NCBI GenBank assembly: GCA_031771865.1
Contig: JASISA010000040.1
Coordinates: 992,001 to 1,056,000 of the forward strand
Length of the DNA: 64,000 nucleotides
Source: Nothophaeocryptopus gaeumannii
Taxonomy: Eukaryota; Ascomycota; Dothideomycetes; Mycosphaerellales; Mycosphaerellaceae
Direction of reading: 5' to 3'
Positions 21,749-31,319 of this stretch are shown piece by piece; positions within the stretch are counted from its first letter, which is position 1; every line of letters begins with the position of its first letter. Below the pieces are notes generated by a model, which saw only the letters and a program-made list of their open reading frames with translations, was not told where the DNA came from and made no database searches. Made by a program: the position numbers and the translations under genes.

Positions 21749-22131
21749 GGTGGGCGCTGAGGGATGGTTGTAGACGATGTGGCGTGAACAGGTGTGAGCA
21801 GTCGGAGCGTGTGCGCACGAGTGTTTGCATCTGCTACGGGAAATCTACGGACCCCTGTCATTCATGTGAAAGTCAAGCTGTTCTGATTTCACACTTGCCT
21901 GAGTGGCGTCTTCTCACAGGTTTCGCTCCCATGCCTCAGCGCATCGAAAATGCAACGAGACGTGTCACATGAATGTTATCACGCCTTTACGCTTCTTGGC
22001 GCACTGGAAGTCTTTGAACTTACTTGATTTCGTAGCTGCACTTCTTCATTTTCGTGGTTTGGAGTCGCCCTCCCGCTTGGAGTTGCCCGCTCATATTGGC
22101 CTCTACTTCCATGCCTTTACTCTTCTCGATC
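21749..22131. other. Intergenic region upstream of the Cys-rich orphan
   Basis: A 383-bp gap between the 5' end of the Cys-rich orphan and the 3' end of ARPC2, both on the minus strand. It contains no recognisable feature beyond promoter/UTR space. Confidence 0.5.
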
Positions 22132-23248
22132 CTATGCCTGCACCCTGAAGGTTCGTCCACTGGCTGTCTTCCTTTCCTTCTCCTCTGCTTCTGGTCTCGC
22201 TCTTCGCAGCACTGAGATTGGTTCAGCTTTGAATATCATGCACGAATGTATGTGTGATCACTCACCTTGAAGGAAGTCTGCCGTCCGTCTCCGCATACGG
22301 CTGTGAATGTATGCTTTGCTGGCTTTAATGTGGTAGTGGAAGTAGTCGCGGAAGGTCTGGATGTGTGAGATCACTTCGAATCGCTTCTGTGGTGTAAGGT
22401 GGCGCGGGAAGAGGACTGTCAAGTTAGTAATTGAACGTAGTCAAAGTGATACTGCTTGAGGGACCTACCAAAAGTAATGTATCCGACGTAGCCTTTCCCA
22501 CTCTGCAGACCCGGGATACCTTGCAGTTCCAAGGGCGGGTCGTTGCGGTACAGGACTTGCGGCGCGTTCTGGATGGCTCTCCTTCGCGCGTCCACAAACT
22601 CCTGCATGAAGACCTTGCCGTATATCCGATCCGTCTCATCCGAAAAAATGGTGCTGAAGATGACCGTCACTCTGTCGTGTGAGGCCTTGATGTATATGGC
22701 TTCCTGGTCGCGGTAGTTGATAGCCCGCACCTCACCACCTTCCCGGACACCTTGCGGCGCACTCTCGCTTGTGTAGTGGCTTGCTTGTTCTGCTAATGAA
22801 GCGTACTCGTCGAATGCTTGCTCGAATGGTGCAGCCATAGCATTGCGCTTCAGCAGGCTTATCCGCTTGATCAGATCATCCTTCTCTTCTTGTGACGGTG
22901 GCAGGTTCTCGAGATCGACTTGCACGCTGAAATCATAGCCTTGCTCTGGTGCAACAATGTACTGGCCATACTCGCGCTGCAGGACTGCCTCTGCTCCGTA
23001 CTTCACGAGCTCCGCCCAGCACTTGATCGCAAGGGAAATGAGGATCTGGGTCTTCGTGTTCGGCGTGGAGATGTGGAAGGTGACGTTGTCGAAGTCGGAG
23101 ACTACCTGGTCGATCGAAGAGGGTGCTGAGCTAGTCCCATGTCAATACGATCTTGCTTCCGACACAGCTAAACGGAGGCCTACTCTGGGGAGAAGCGGTC
23201 CTTCAGCAGCGACTCAATGAGCACGTTCTGGTAGTCGAGGAGCAGCAT
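22132..23248 (-). CDS. ARC35: Arp2/3 complex 34-kDa subunit (ARPC2)
   Basis: Four exons, 23248-23184, 23130-22469, 22415-22266 and 22211-22132, with introns of 53, 53 and 54 bp, give 318 aa. The start MLLLDYQNVLIESLLKDRF is the family N-terminus. Later parts include KYGAEAVLQREYG, SLLKRNAMAAPFEQAF, YIKASHDRVTVIFSTIF, VFMQEFVDARRRAIQNAPQV and VLFPRHLTPQKRFEVISHIQ. The end carries ASKAYIHSRMRRRTADFLQ and a basic tail. ARPC2 and ARPC4 form the structural core of the Arp2/3 complex, which nucleates branched actin filaments at endocytic patches. It is divergently arranged with UTP12. Confidence 0.96.
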
Positions 23249-23572
23249 CGTCGGTTTAGGTGCGGCTTGTCACCGCAATTGATCGTGAAAAGGTCAATGG
23301 ACGTCCAGCCAAATGTTTCCAACGTGGCCTTCTGTCTTGTGATCGCAACTGCCTGCTGCCCTCCGGACCTGCCTCGTCACTGCCAAGCCAGGTCGTGGAG
23401 CGGGATGCAGTTGCGGCTCTGCGGACCACGGCCCGAAAGTCGGGATCTGCGGGGCGACATGCCGATCTCAAAAGTTTTGGAAAGCGCGAATTGCGATTTG
23501 CTTCAGACAGGTAAGTACCACAATTCGCTTGGAGACAATCCTGAGGCAGACCGCTGACTGGAGTAGATCGAT
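23249..23572. promoter_or_regulatory. Divergent promoter region, ARPC2 (-) / UTP12 (+)
   Basis: The 324 bp between the two start codons hold both promoters. I looked for PAC/RRPE elements typical of ribosome-biogenesis genes and found no clear match. No TATA box is evident. Confidence 0.55.
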
Positions 23573-26440
23573 ATGGTCCGCTCATATCGAAGATACGAAC
23601 CGGCGCAAGTATTCGGAACCATCGCAACGGCCTCATCGAACAGCGTCTGGACCTCCTCTCGATCAACGAGTCGCAACGCCGGCAGTGGGAGAACATTCGT
23701 TGGCGCGAATGAAGATGTGCTATGCTGGGATGTGAAGACAGGAGAGCTGTTGTCGACATGGCATGACAAAGACAATAAAAGCGATGTAACATGTATATCG
23801 CAGTGCGATGTCCAGCCAGACCTGTTCGCAGTAGGATATGCCGATGGATCGATTAGAGTATGGGAAGGGAGACTTGGACAAATAGTCATCAGCTTTAATG
23901 GCCACCGAAGTGCAGTAACGCATATTCAATTCGATCGGGAAGGCGCACGGTTGGGAAGCGGAAGCAGAGACACGGACATTATCATCTGGAATCTCTTGTC
24001 TGAACAGGCTGAGTTCAGGCTGCGCGGACACAAGGACCAAATTACCGGTCTTGCATTCCTGTGGACACCTATTGATGGTGCAGATGGAGCGGATGTCGAA
24101 GAGAAGTACCTACTCTCTACCTCCAAGGACGCGCTTGTCAAGATATGGGACTTGACAACGCCGCATTGCATCGAGACTCATGTCGCGCAATCGAGCGGCG
24201 AGTGCTGGGCTTTGGGCGTGACTCCGGACGGAACTGGCTGCATCACGGCCGGCAACGACGGCGAGCTGAAAGTCTGGAGGCTTGATCTGGATGTTCTCGC
24301 GAATCTTGGCAGCAATGCTGGAGAAGGCAAGAAGCAGGATGTTCTACAGAGTGACGGCATCTTTCTGCGGCAAGGGAAAGATCGGACCATTGGAATATCT
24401 TTCCACCCAAAGCAAGACTACATTGCCCTTCATGGCTCGGAGAAGGCTGTCGAGCTGTGGCGGATACGATCTTCTGACGAGCTCCATCGACACATGCAGC
24501 GCAAGCGTAGACGAAGAAGAGAAAAGGCTACCGCTGCGGGCGAGACGCTGCCACCTGAGCAGAGCGACGCCAATGAAAAGCCCGAAGTCACCGATGTCTT
24601 CGTACCATATGTAATTGTTCGCACTGGTGGCAAGGTCCGGTCTGTGAATTGGGCAACGGCTGGGGGTAGCTCGAAGAACCTCCAGCTTCTTGTTGGAGCC
24701 ACGAACAACCAACTTGAGCTTTTCAGTGTCACATCGCATCGGGCGCAGGAGAAGACAGGCAGTCGAGAGGCACCCGACTACAACCGGTCACTTGCGGTTG
24801 AGCTTCCGGGCCATCGGACAGATGTGCGCACTCTCGCCCTGTCTTCAGATGATCGTATGCTTGCAAGCGCATCAACAGGAGCACTGAAAGTCTGGAATCT
24901 CAAGACGCGATCATGTCTTCGGACACTAGAATGCGGGCAAGCACTCTGCTCTGCGTTCTTGCCTGGCGATCGCATGGTCGTGCTGGGTACCAAGGCTGGA
25001 GAGCTGGAGCTATACGACATCGGCACAAGCTCTCTCATTGAGAAAGTCGAAGCGCACGAAGGTGCAGTGTGGACGCTGGCCGTACATCCCGATGGACGCT
25101 CGATTGTCACTGGTTCAGCAGATAAGAGCGCCAAGTTTTGGCGCTTTGATGTTGTTGATGAAGAGATACCCGGGACCAGGAGAACGACGCAGAAACTGAA
25201 GCTGACACAAACAAGGCAATTGAAAGTCTCCGACGACGTCCTATCAGTCTGCTATTCACCTGATCAAAAGTATCTTGCACTTTCGACCCTCGACAATACG
25301 GTAAAGCTCTTCTTCGTTGACACCTTGAGACCGTATCACATTCTGTATGGGCACAAGCTGCCGGTGCTCAACATCAGCATCAGTAGCGATTCCAAGCTTG
25401 TCGCGACGTGCTCGGCGGACAAGAATGTCAAGGTATGGGGTCTTGGCTTCGGAGATTGCCACAAGTCATTCTTCGCGCATCAGGACAGCGTCATGCAGGT
25501 CGGCTTCATCCAGCATCCCATTGAGCAGGACGAGAAGCATATTGTGTTCAGCGCGTCCAAAGATGGTGTACTCAAGACTTGGGATGGCGATAAGTTCGAG
25601 CAGATTCAAAAGCTCGAAGGACATCATGGCGAGATCTGGGCAATGGCCATCAGTAGAACCGGGGAGACTATCGTCACTGCTTCTCACGACAAGAGCATCC
25701 GTACGTGGGCCGTAGGTGACGATCTCATCTTCTTGGAGGAAGAACGCGAACGAGAACTCGAAGAGATGTACGAATCAACACTCGCTCAAAACATGGATCG
25801 CGACCTACAAGACGAAGACCAAGACGGCGAAGTCGCCGCAGCCGGCAAACAAACAATCACCACCCTCACCCACGGCGAAAAGATCATGGAAGTCCTAGAA
25901 GTCGGCATCACCGACCTCGAACTCATGCGCGCCTACGAACGCGACAAAGCCAAAAATCCCAAAATGGCCGTCCCACAACGCAATCCAATCTTTCTCGCTC
26001 TGGGCAACATCTCTGCCGAACAACACGTCCTCAAAACCCTCCAAAAAGTCCCCTCACCCGCCTTGAACGACGCCCTTCTCGTCATCCCTTTCAGCACCCT
26101 CCCGACACTCTTCACATTCCTCGCACTCTTCCTACAGAAACGAATGGCGCCGGAGCTGGCGTGGAGAATATCCTACTTCATGTTGCAAGCGCATATGAGC
26201 CAGATTGTGGCAAGCAAGCAGTTGAAGCCATTGCTGACGGAGGTGTATGAGGCGTATGATGCGTGGCAGGAGGAGGAGAGGAAGGTGATGGGGTTTAACC
26301 TGGCGGCTTTGGAGATTATGTGTAGGGAGGCGAGGGAGATGGAGAGGAGTGGGTATGTTGACGAGAGTTTGGAAGAGGAAGATGCGGGAGGGGTGGAGGG
26401 GAAGGGGAGGAAGAAGAGGGCTTTCGCTAGGTTGGCTTAG
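23573..26440 (+). CDS. UTP12: U3 snoRNP WD40 protein Utp12/Dip2 (WDR3)
   Basis: Intron-less ORF of 955 aa. The N-terminus MVRSYRRYEPAQVFGTIA and the two tandem WD40 propellers fit the family; repeats include FNGHRSAVTHIQFD, LRGHKDQITGLAFL, LPGHRTDVRTLALS, HEGAVWTLAVHPDGRSIVTG, GHKLPVLNISISSD and LEGHHGEIWAMAIS. A charged insertion (MQRKRRRRREKATAAG) interrupts the first propeller, as in relatives. The C-terminal Utp12 domain is present (GEKIMEVLEVGITDLELM, MAPELAWRISYFMLQAH), followed by a Lys/Arg tail. Utp12 is part of the UTP-B subcomplex of the small-subunit processome and acts in the nucleolus on 18S pre-rRNA. Confidence 0.95.
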   Translation: MVRSYRRYEPAQVFGTIATASSNSVWTSSRSTSRNAGSGRTFVGANEDVLCWDVKTGELLSTWHDKDNKSDVTCISQCDVQPDLFAVGYADGSIRVWEGRLGQIVISFNGHRSAVTHIQFDREGARLGSGSRDTDIIIWNLLSEQAEFRLRGHKDQITGLAFLWTPIDGADGADVEEKYLLSTSKDALVKIWDLTTPHCIETHVAQSSGECWALGVTPDGTGCITAGNDGELKVWRLDLDVLANLGSNAGEGKKQDVLQSDGIFLRQGKDRTIGISFHPKQDYIALHGSEKAVELWRIRSSDELHRHMQRKRRRRREKATAAGETLPPEQSDANEKPEVTDVFVPYVIVRTGGKVRSVNWATAGGSSKNLQLLVGATNNQLELFSVTSHRAQEKTGSREAPDYNRSLAVELPGHRTDVRTLALSSDDRMLASASTGALKVWNLKTRSCLRTLECGQALCSAFLPGDRMVVLGTKAGELELYDIGTSSLIEKVEAHEGAVWTLAVHPDGRSIVTGSADKSAKFWRFDVVDEEIPGTRRTTQKLKLTQTRQLKVSDDVLSVCYSPDQKYLALSTLDNTVKLFFVDTLRPYHILYGHKLPVLNISISSDSKLVATCSADKNVKVWGLGFGDCHKSFFAHQDSVMQVGFIQHPIEQDEKHIVFSASKDGVLKTWDGDKFEQIQKLEGHHGEIWAMAISRTGETIVTASHDKSIRTWAVGDDLIFLEEERERELEEMYESTLAQNMDRDLQDEDQDGEVAAAGKQTITTLTHGEKIMEVLEVGITDLELMRAYERDKAKNPKMAVPQRNPIFLALGNISAEQHVLKTLQKVPSPALNDALLVIPFSTLPTLFTFLALFLQKRMAPELAWRISYFMLQAHMSQIVASKQLKPLLTEVYEAYDAWQEEERKVMGFNLAALEIMCREAREMERSGYVDESLEEEDAGGVEGKGRKKRAFARLA

Positions 26441-26974
26441 GACAGATGAATGAGAAGACGTGTGACCGTATGCTGGCAAGTCGATCGGCCTCTTTACCTG
26501 GCAACAGACTCCGGTCGAGAGCATTCTCAATGGCTGGCTCTGTTGTTTCTCACGTTAGGTTCCATGCTACGAGCAGAGATCATCACTTCAAAACCGAGAA
26601 TGGGACAAAAGAAAGGGGTTGAGACGCATGTAGTCATCCAACATCCTCCTCCAAACAATCCAATTTCATTCACCAGCGGCTGAAATACGCTCTCATCTAT
26701 AATTCTGCTGTTCACCGATTCGAATTTCCTCCCCGGGAGCGTAGTTTGCGCTCTGAGAGCCGAAACTCCCTCCACATGATAACCATGATCACTCCATCTC
26801 CTGTCCCATGCTTTCCCATAAATAACAAACTCCTTTTTCTGCCTTTTGGGTATCATCGTAATCCGTTCTCAATCTCAAGATCTCAAAGTGCGCCTCGTCA
26901 TGCTGTACAATGCTGTCGATTTCTTTCATCTGCTACCTTCAGTAGCGGCTGTATAGAAGGTTGTGTGTGGACTC
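26441..26974. other. Convergent intergenic region, UTP12 / MEX67
   Basis: A 534-bp interval between two 3' ends, relatively AT-richer than its surroundings. No gene or structural RNA is recognised. Confidence 0.55.
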
Positions 26975-28915
26975 CTAGGCCACTGGCGCGCCGTTGACGA
27001 ATGCGGCTGGCGGCAGTGTAGCCTTCACATTGTTGAATGCTACAAGAGCCGCGTCAAAATTGAAGCTTGTCTGCATCAGACAATCGCCGGCGTACTCGAG
27101 CGTCAAGCCGGTTTGCTTTGACAGCTCTGCTGCCATCTGCTCGGCTTGCCCAAGAGTCACGTTTGCGGGAAGTTGTGGTAGACCGTCGTTGGCTGCGGCA
27201 TCAGCAGCCTGCATTGGGGGAGTAGTGGCCACAGGCTGGTTTGCCTGATCTCCTCCATAGGCGCGGATCGTCACCATGTGTGTGACTACGCGCACACCAG
27301 ATGGACCGCCCGGACCAAGCATGATGCTATGATCGCAGGAGCGTTTCTTGTGGGTCTCTGGCTCTTCATATTCGCCGTGGATGGATAGCGCGAAGCCGTC
27401 GACGCCTGTCGGGCTTGCACCGGTTGGGTCCGGAATACCGGCCTGGATGCGCGACTCGATCATCCACTTGTGCGGTTCGGCAGCTAGGTCCGCGTGCTTT
27501 GTCTTCGGCAGAGCTGCGAAGACTTCAGTGACCGCTTGCGTGCCACGGTAGAGGCGGTTCTGTCGCGCGCCGATCTGGTTGATTTTCTTTAGGTTGCGGC
27601 TGTGTCTGATGTACTCGCCCCATTCTTGCTTCTCGGTCGTCTCTGCGCCGGATGGATCGCGTGGTGCTTGCGTGTTGACAGCGAGCGAGAACTCAGAGGT
27701 GTTGTCATAGTACATCTGAGCAAGTGCGTTTCGGTCTGTGTCGAAGCCTGCGAACCACGTTCGGATGAAATTTTCCACAATCCCTCCCTCGTCTTCGAAT
27801 CGAGGAGCTCGGATCGGGAAGGGTGTGTTGTTGACGTTGTTTTGATTTCTAACGTCTTCTTCCGTGCGAACTTGGACCTGGTTGAGCATGCGCAGGTTTC
27901 GGTACCACTTCATGAGCTCAGTCGCATAGTTTGGCTCGCTTTGCTCAAGGGGATTGCTGGAGACAATGAGGTGCTCGAGCTTGCGGAATCGTCTTTTCCA
28001 GAGGCCGAGCGCTGCGAGATTGGCGAATTTGTTGCCAGAAAGATCCAGATTCTTGAGATTTGGTAGCGTTTCGGACAGAGTCGAGACTGCGCTCAGATCT
28101 TCGAGGTCGTTATTCGCAAGTGAGACGCTGGTAATTGCGTCGTCACGATCTTGTGGTGTGCTGAAGGAGAGCTCGAGCACTCTCATCATGGCCGGAAAGA
28201 ACTTGCGAGTGGTGGACTTTTCGTCGAAGATGTTCTTTGCCAGAAGTTCGGAGTCTGACCCGAGCCCAGACAAGTCGAGGAACTTGTTGTCGGGATTCCA
28301 TCGTCGCTCCAAGACGCCTCTGAAGGTAGCCTTGAGCTCTTCGGCTTGGGATGAGGATTTCCGCTCTTGCCCTGCGGCGCCGATTCGTGTGATGTGGAGT
28401 TTTGCGCCGGCCCATTCGTAGTTATTCATGCGCTCGAATGCTCTGGCATCAACCTCTGGTACTCTGATCGTGACTTCGTCCCCTTCCCGCTTTGATCGCT
28501 TGATGTTGTAGCCCTTCTTCGCAAGTCTCATAGACGCCTTTTGCTCGAGCCACTTGATCAGTGCTGCCTGTCCGCCATCGGTGTGATGTGACACCTTGCT
28601 CTTCTCCCACCCGGTAACCTTCAGTTCGACGAGAGCGCCTCGTGGTGCTCGGGGTTCGCGCATGGAAACGTCTCCGGAGGCTGCGGCCTTCGCTATTATG
28701 GCTCTCTGAGCAGCGTTGCTGTTGATGCCATTGCGTGTGTTTGTGGCGCCGCGAGGGCCTGTAGGTGGTGCGCGTCCTCGGGTTGCTGCTGGACCTGTGG
28801 GTGATGCCTTGCCTATTCGGCCGCGGCCTTTGAGGCTGCTCGGCGCATCCATGGTGAGGTCGCCGTCGCGGTCTTTCCGGGCGGCCCGGCGAGTTGGTGG
28901 GTTGCGAGAAGGCAT
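26975..28915 (-). CDS. MEX67: mRNA export factor Mex67/NXF1
   Basis: Single-exon ORF of 646 aa. The Gly/Arg-rich N-terminus (residues 1-80) is followed by an RNA-binding domain (about 90-180: LVELKVTGWEKSKVSHHTDG, IKRSKREGDEVTIRVPEVDA). Leucine-rich repeats come next (SVSLANNDLEDLSAVSTLSE, NLKNLDLSGNKFANLAALGL, HLIVSSNPL). An NTF2-like domain for Mtr2 pairing follows (IVENFIRTWFAGFDTDRNAL, FALSIHGEYEEPETHKKRSC), then a C-terminal UBA-like TAP-C domain (TGLTLEYAGDCLMQTSFNFD) for FG-nucleoporins. It moves bulk mRNPs through the nuclear pore. The absence of introns is the only unusual feature. Confidence 0.95.
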   Translation of the reverse strand: MPSRNPPTRRAARKDRDGDLTMDAPSSLKGRGRIGKASPTGPAATRGRAPPTGPRGATNTRNGINSNAAQRAIIAKAAASGDVSMREPRAPRGALVELKVTGWEKSKVSHHTDGGQAALIKWLEQKASMRLAKKGYNIKRSKREGDEVTIRVPEVDARAFERMNNYEWAGAKLHITRIGAAGQERKSSSQAEELKATFRGVLERRWNPDNKFLDLSGLGSDSELLAKNIFDEKSTTRKFFPAMMRVLELSFSTPQDRDDAITSVSLANNDLEDLSAVSTLSETLPNLKNLDLSGNKFANLAALGLWKRRFRKLEHLIVSSNPLEQSEPNYATELMKWYRNLRMLNQVQVRTEEDVRNQNNVNNTPFPIRAPRFEDEGGIVENFIRTWFAGFDTDRNALAQMYYDNTSEFSLAVNTQAPRDPSGAETTEKQEWGEYIRHSRNLKKINQIGARQNRLYRGTQAVTEVFAALPKTKHADLAAEPHKWMIESRIQAGIPDPTGASPTGVDGFALSIHGEYEEPETHKKRSCDHSIMLGPGGPSGVRVVTHMVTIRAYGGDQANQPVATTPPMQAADAAANDGLPQLPANVTLGQAEQMAAELSKQTGLTLEYAGDCLMQTSFNFDAALVAFNNVKATLPPAAFVNGAPVA

Positions 28916-29590
28916 TGCGACGGCGTACTGGTGGTGAGGTGGGTGGAGAGTAGATGGAGAGTGGTGGCCGTTTGCAGGCTGCAGAGGGCGAAGTAGTTGC
29001 TTGCGGCTTGCGGCTCAGAGAGCTTAGTAAGCGGTTCGTTCTGGGGTCTTGATCTTTGTGCCTGAGGCAAGCACACTCTTCGCAGATTGTGTCGGTGTGA
29101 AGAGGATGGTTGAGGTGAAGGAAGAAGTCACATAAGGTCCTGCACTTATATAGCCCGAGACTGAAAATCGGTCGCTTGAGGAGAATATATGTTATTGAGG
29201 ATAGTGGTAAAGTTTATATTGTTCACGACAATAGGATCAGCTTCACTAAAGTGGATACGCAGCCAGCTTCGAAGGTCAGTGCTTCAGTCTGGGGGCTTTA
29301 CATAGTGAATACAAGCGGGCATCTGGCTGGACGCATGGTGAATGTAATCGGTACCTTATCTGTCTGCTGCACGGTCGCTTGCAGGCTAGTGAGGCGCTGC
29401 TGCATGATGTCTCAAACATCAAGAGATTATGTTCTGTTCGCTGAACACATTGCGCCTGCTTCTTGCCCAGGCCTTACAATGCCGAGACAGCTCCGAACGT
29501 CTTGTCACACTTTGCAGGACACGCCCTCAATCATAAAGCATTATTCTCATCATAGCTCTGCTCTCATAATATACATACATGCGAAGAAGT
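28916..29590. other. Intergenic region, MEX67 promoter / permease 3' side
   Basis: A 675-bp gap between two minus-strand genes. Read on the minus strand, a TATATAAG motif occurs at 29153-29146, about 235 bp upstream of the MEX67 ATG; it may be the TATA element. No other gene is supported. Confidence 0.45.
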
Positions 29591-31319
29591 CTATCCCATC
29601 CAAGCCCAGAACTTGCCCCACAACGTGGTCGGCCTCGCCTCCTCAAAGTACATCTCCTCAATCTCCTTCCTCCCCGTATCCAGATCCGCTTCAATCGGCT
29701 TCACAAACTCCGTCCGGAACACGATCTTGTGACCAATATACATCACAGCGAACAAGATCAAGCTGACGTATGCGACGAAGAAACCTGATGTGCTCCAGGG
29801 CATGAAGGCAGTGAAGCCGTTGGTGATGATGATGATAGAGTTGAAGCAAAGTCCATACCATGAGAACCATGGCTGCCAGAACGCCTTGTATGGTAGAGTG
29901 TCGCGAGATTGCCCGCGTGCTTTGAGAGCGCGCATGAATGCGATGTGGCAAATGTTGATACAGGTCCAGGAGATGAAACCTGCAACGGCGGTGATGTTAA
30001 GGAACCAGTCGAAAACCGTGCCTCCGCTGGCACTCAGGTTCATGAAGCCCAAGAGGCCGAATGCAGCAGTGAAGGCGGCAGCGACGTATGGAACGCCGTT
30101 CGACGTGGTACGCTTGAACCAGGCAGGCGCTGATCGCTCCTCGGCAAGACCGACCAGAATACGAGAGCCCGAGTAGACATTCGAGTTCGCAGCGCTGAGC
30201 ACGACACAGAGCAGCACTGCGTTGATGAGGCCAGGCAGAACTTGCACACCGGCAAGCTTGGCGGCGATGACGAGCGGCGATGCGGAGGCGTCAGTGTTGC
30301 CAGACAGCAGCTCGTCGTTGTCGTAAGGGATCAAAAGACCGATGAAGAAGATGGTGAAGACGAAGAAGAACAAGATCCTGTAGAAGGTCTTCTTTATCGC
30401 AGCTGGAACAGTCTTCCGCGGGTTGGCAGTCTCGCCTGCAGCAATACCAACAAGCTCAGTGCCTTGGTAGGAGAAGCCAGCTTGAATGAGGACAGCCCAA
30501 AAGCCGACGAATTTGGCGAGGGCTTGGTTGTCCTCGACCAAGTACGGAGCAAACGCGCCTGGGTGGTTCCAGTACTCGAAGCCGAGGTAGCCATGCTGTC
30601 CAGCACCAGCGTCGATGCAGATGGCGAAGATCAAGAAGCCGACAACAGTGATGACCTTGATACTAGCGAACCAGAACTCGACCTCCCCGTAGAAAGATAC
30701 TGGCAAGAAGTTGAGCCCAGTGATCACAACCCAGAAGACGCCAATGAAGATGCCAACACTGAGATCAGGGGCCCAGTACTGAATTATCAGGCCTGAGGCA
30801 GTCAACTCGAGGGCGTATGTGATGGCCCAAGAGAACCAGTAAATCCATCCCATGGCGAAGCCGAGTGAAGGATCCACGAACCGAGCGGCATACACTGTGA
30901 AAGCTCCGCTGATTGGTATGTAGGTAGCCATCTCTCCGAGGGCCACCATGACCGAGTACACCAGAGAACCGACGAAAGCATATGCAATGAGTGCGCCGGC
31001 CGGGCCGGCAGTTGACAGCGCAGATCCAGATCCGATGAAGAGACCGGTACCGATCGTGCCACCTTTTGGAAGGTCAGTAAAGCCCCGCCAAGCATATCAC
31101 AAGCGGGAGGGCCTTACCAATGGCAATCATCTGCAGGTGCCTTGACTGCAGCTTACGCTTGAGCTGGACCGTAGTGCCAACCTGGAAGCCATCGCTGCCC
31201 TTCTCCACATCGCTGCCAGAGGTCGCAGATCTGGCATCTGCACCAAAGGTCTTCTCATCCGCAACAAGAACCGGGGACGCTCCCGATTCTGCAGCCTTGA
31301 TCTTGTCCGAGTCTGCCAT
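29591..31319 (-). CDS. Amino-acid permease of the YAT/APC family
   Basis: Exon 1 (31319-31118) and exon 2 (31062-29591), separated by a 55-bp intron, give 557 aa. The soluble N-terminus (about 65 residues, Ser/Asp/Lys-rich) is followed by the family signature LQMIAIGGTIGTGLFIGSGS, then GEMATYIPISGAFTVYAARF, FSYQGTELVGIAAGETANPR, SAANSNVYSGSRILVGLAEE and an LPYKAFWQPW loop. About 12 membrane helices are present. It imports amino acids by proton symport at the plasma membrane. The TM3/4 region (WAITYALELTASGLIIQYW) resembles basic or broad-range permeases (Can1/Alp1/Gap1-like), but specificity cannot be fixed. The start is the first in-frame ATG; an upstream TTG-opened frame has no ATG. Confidence 0.93.
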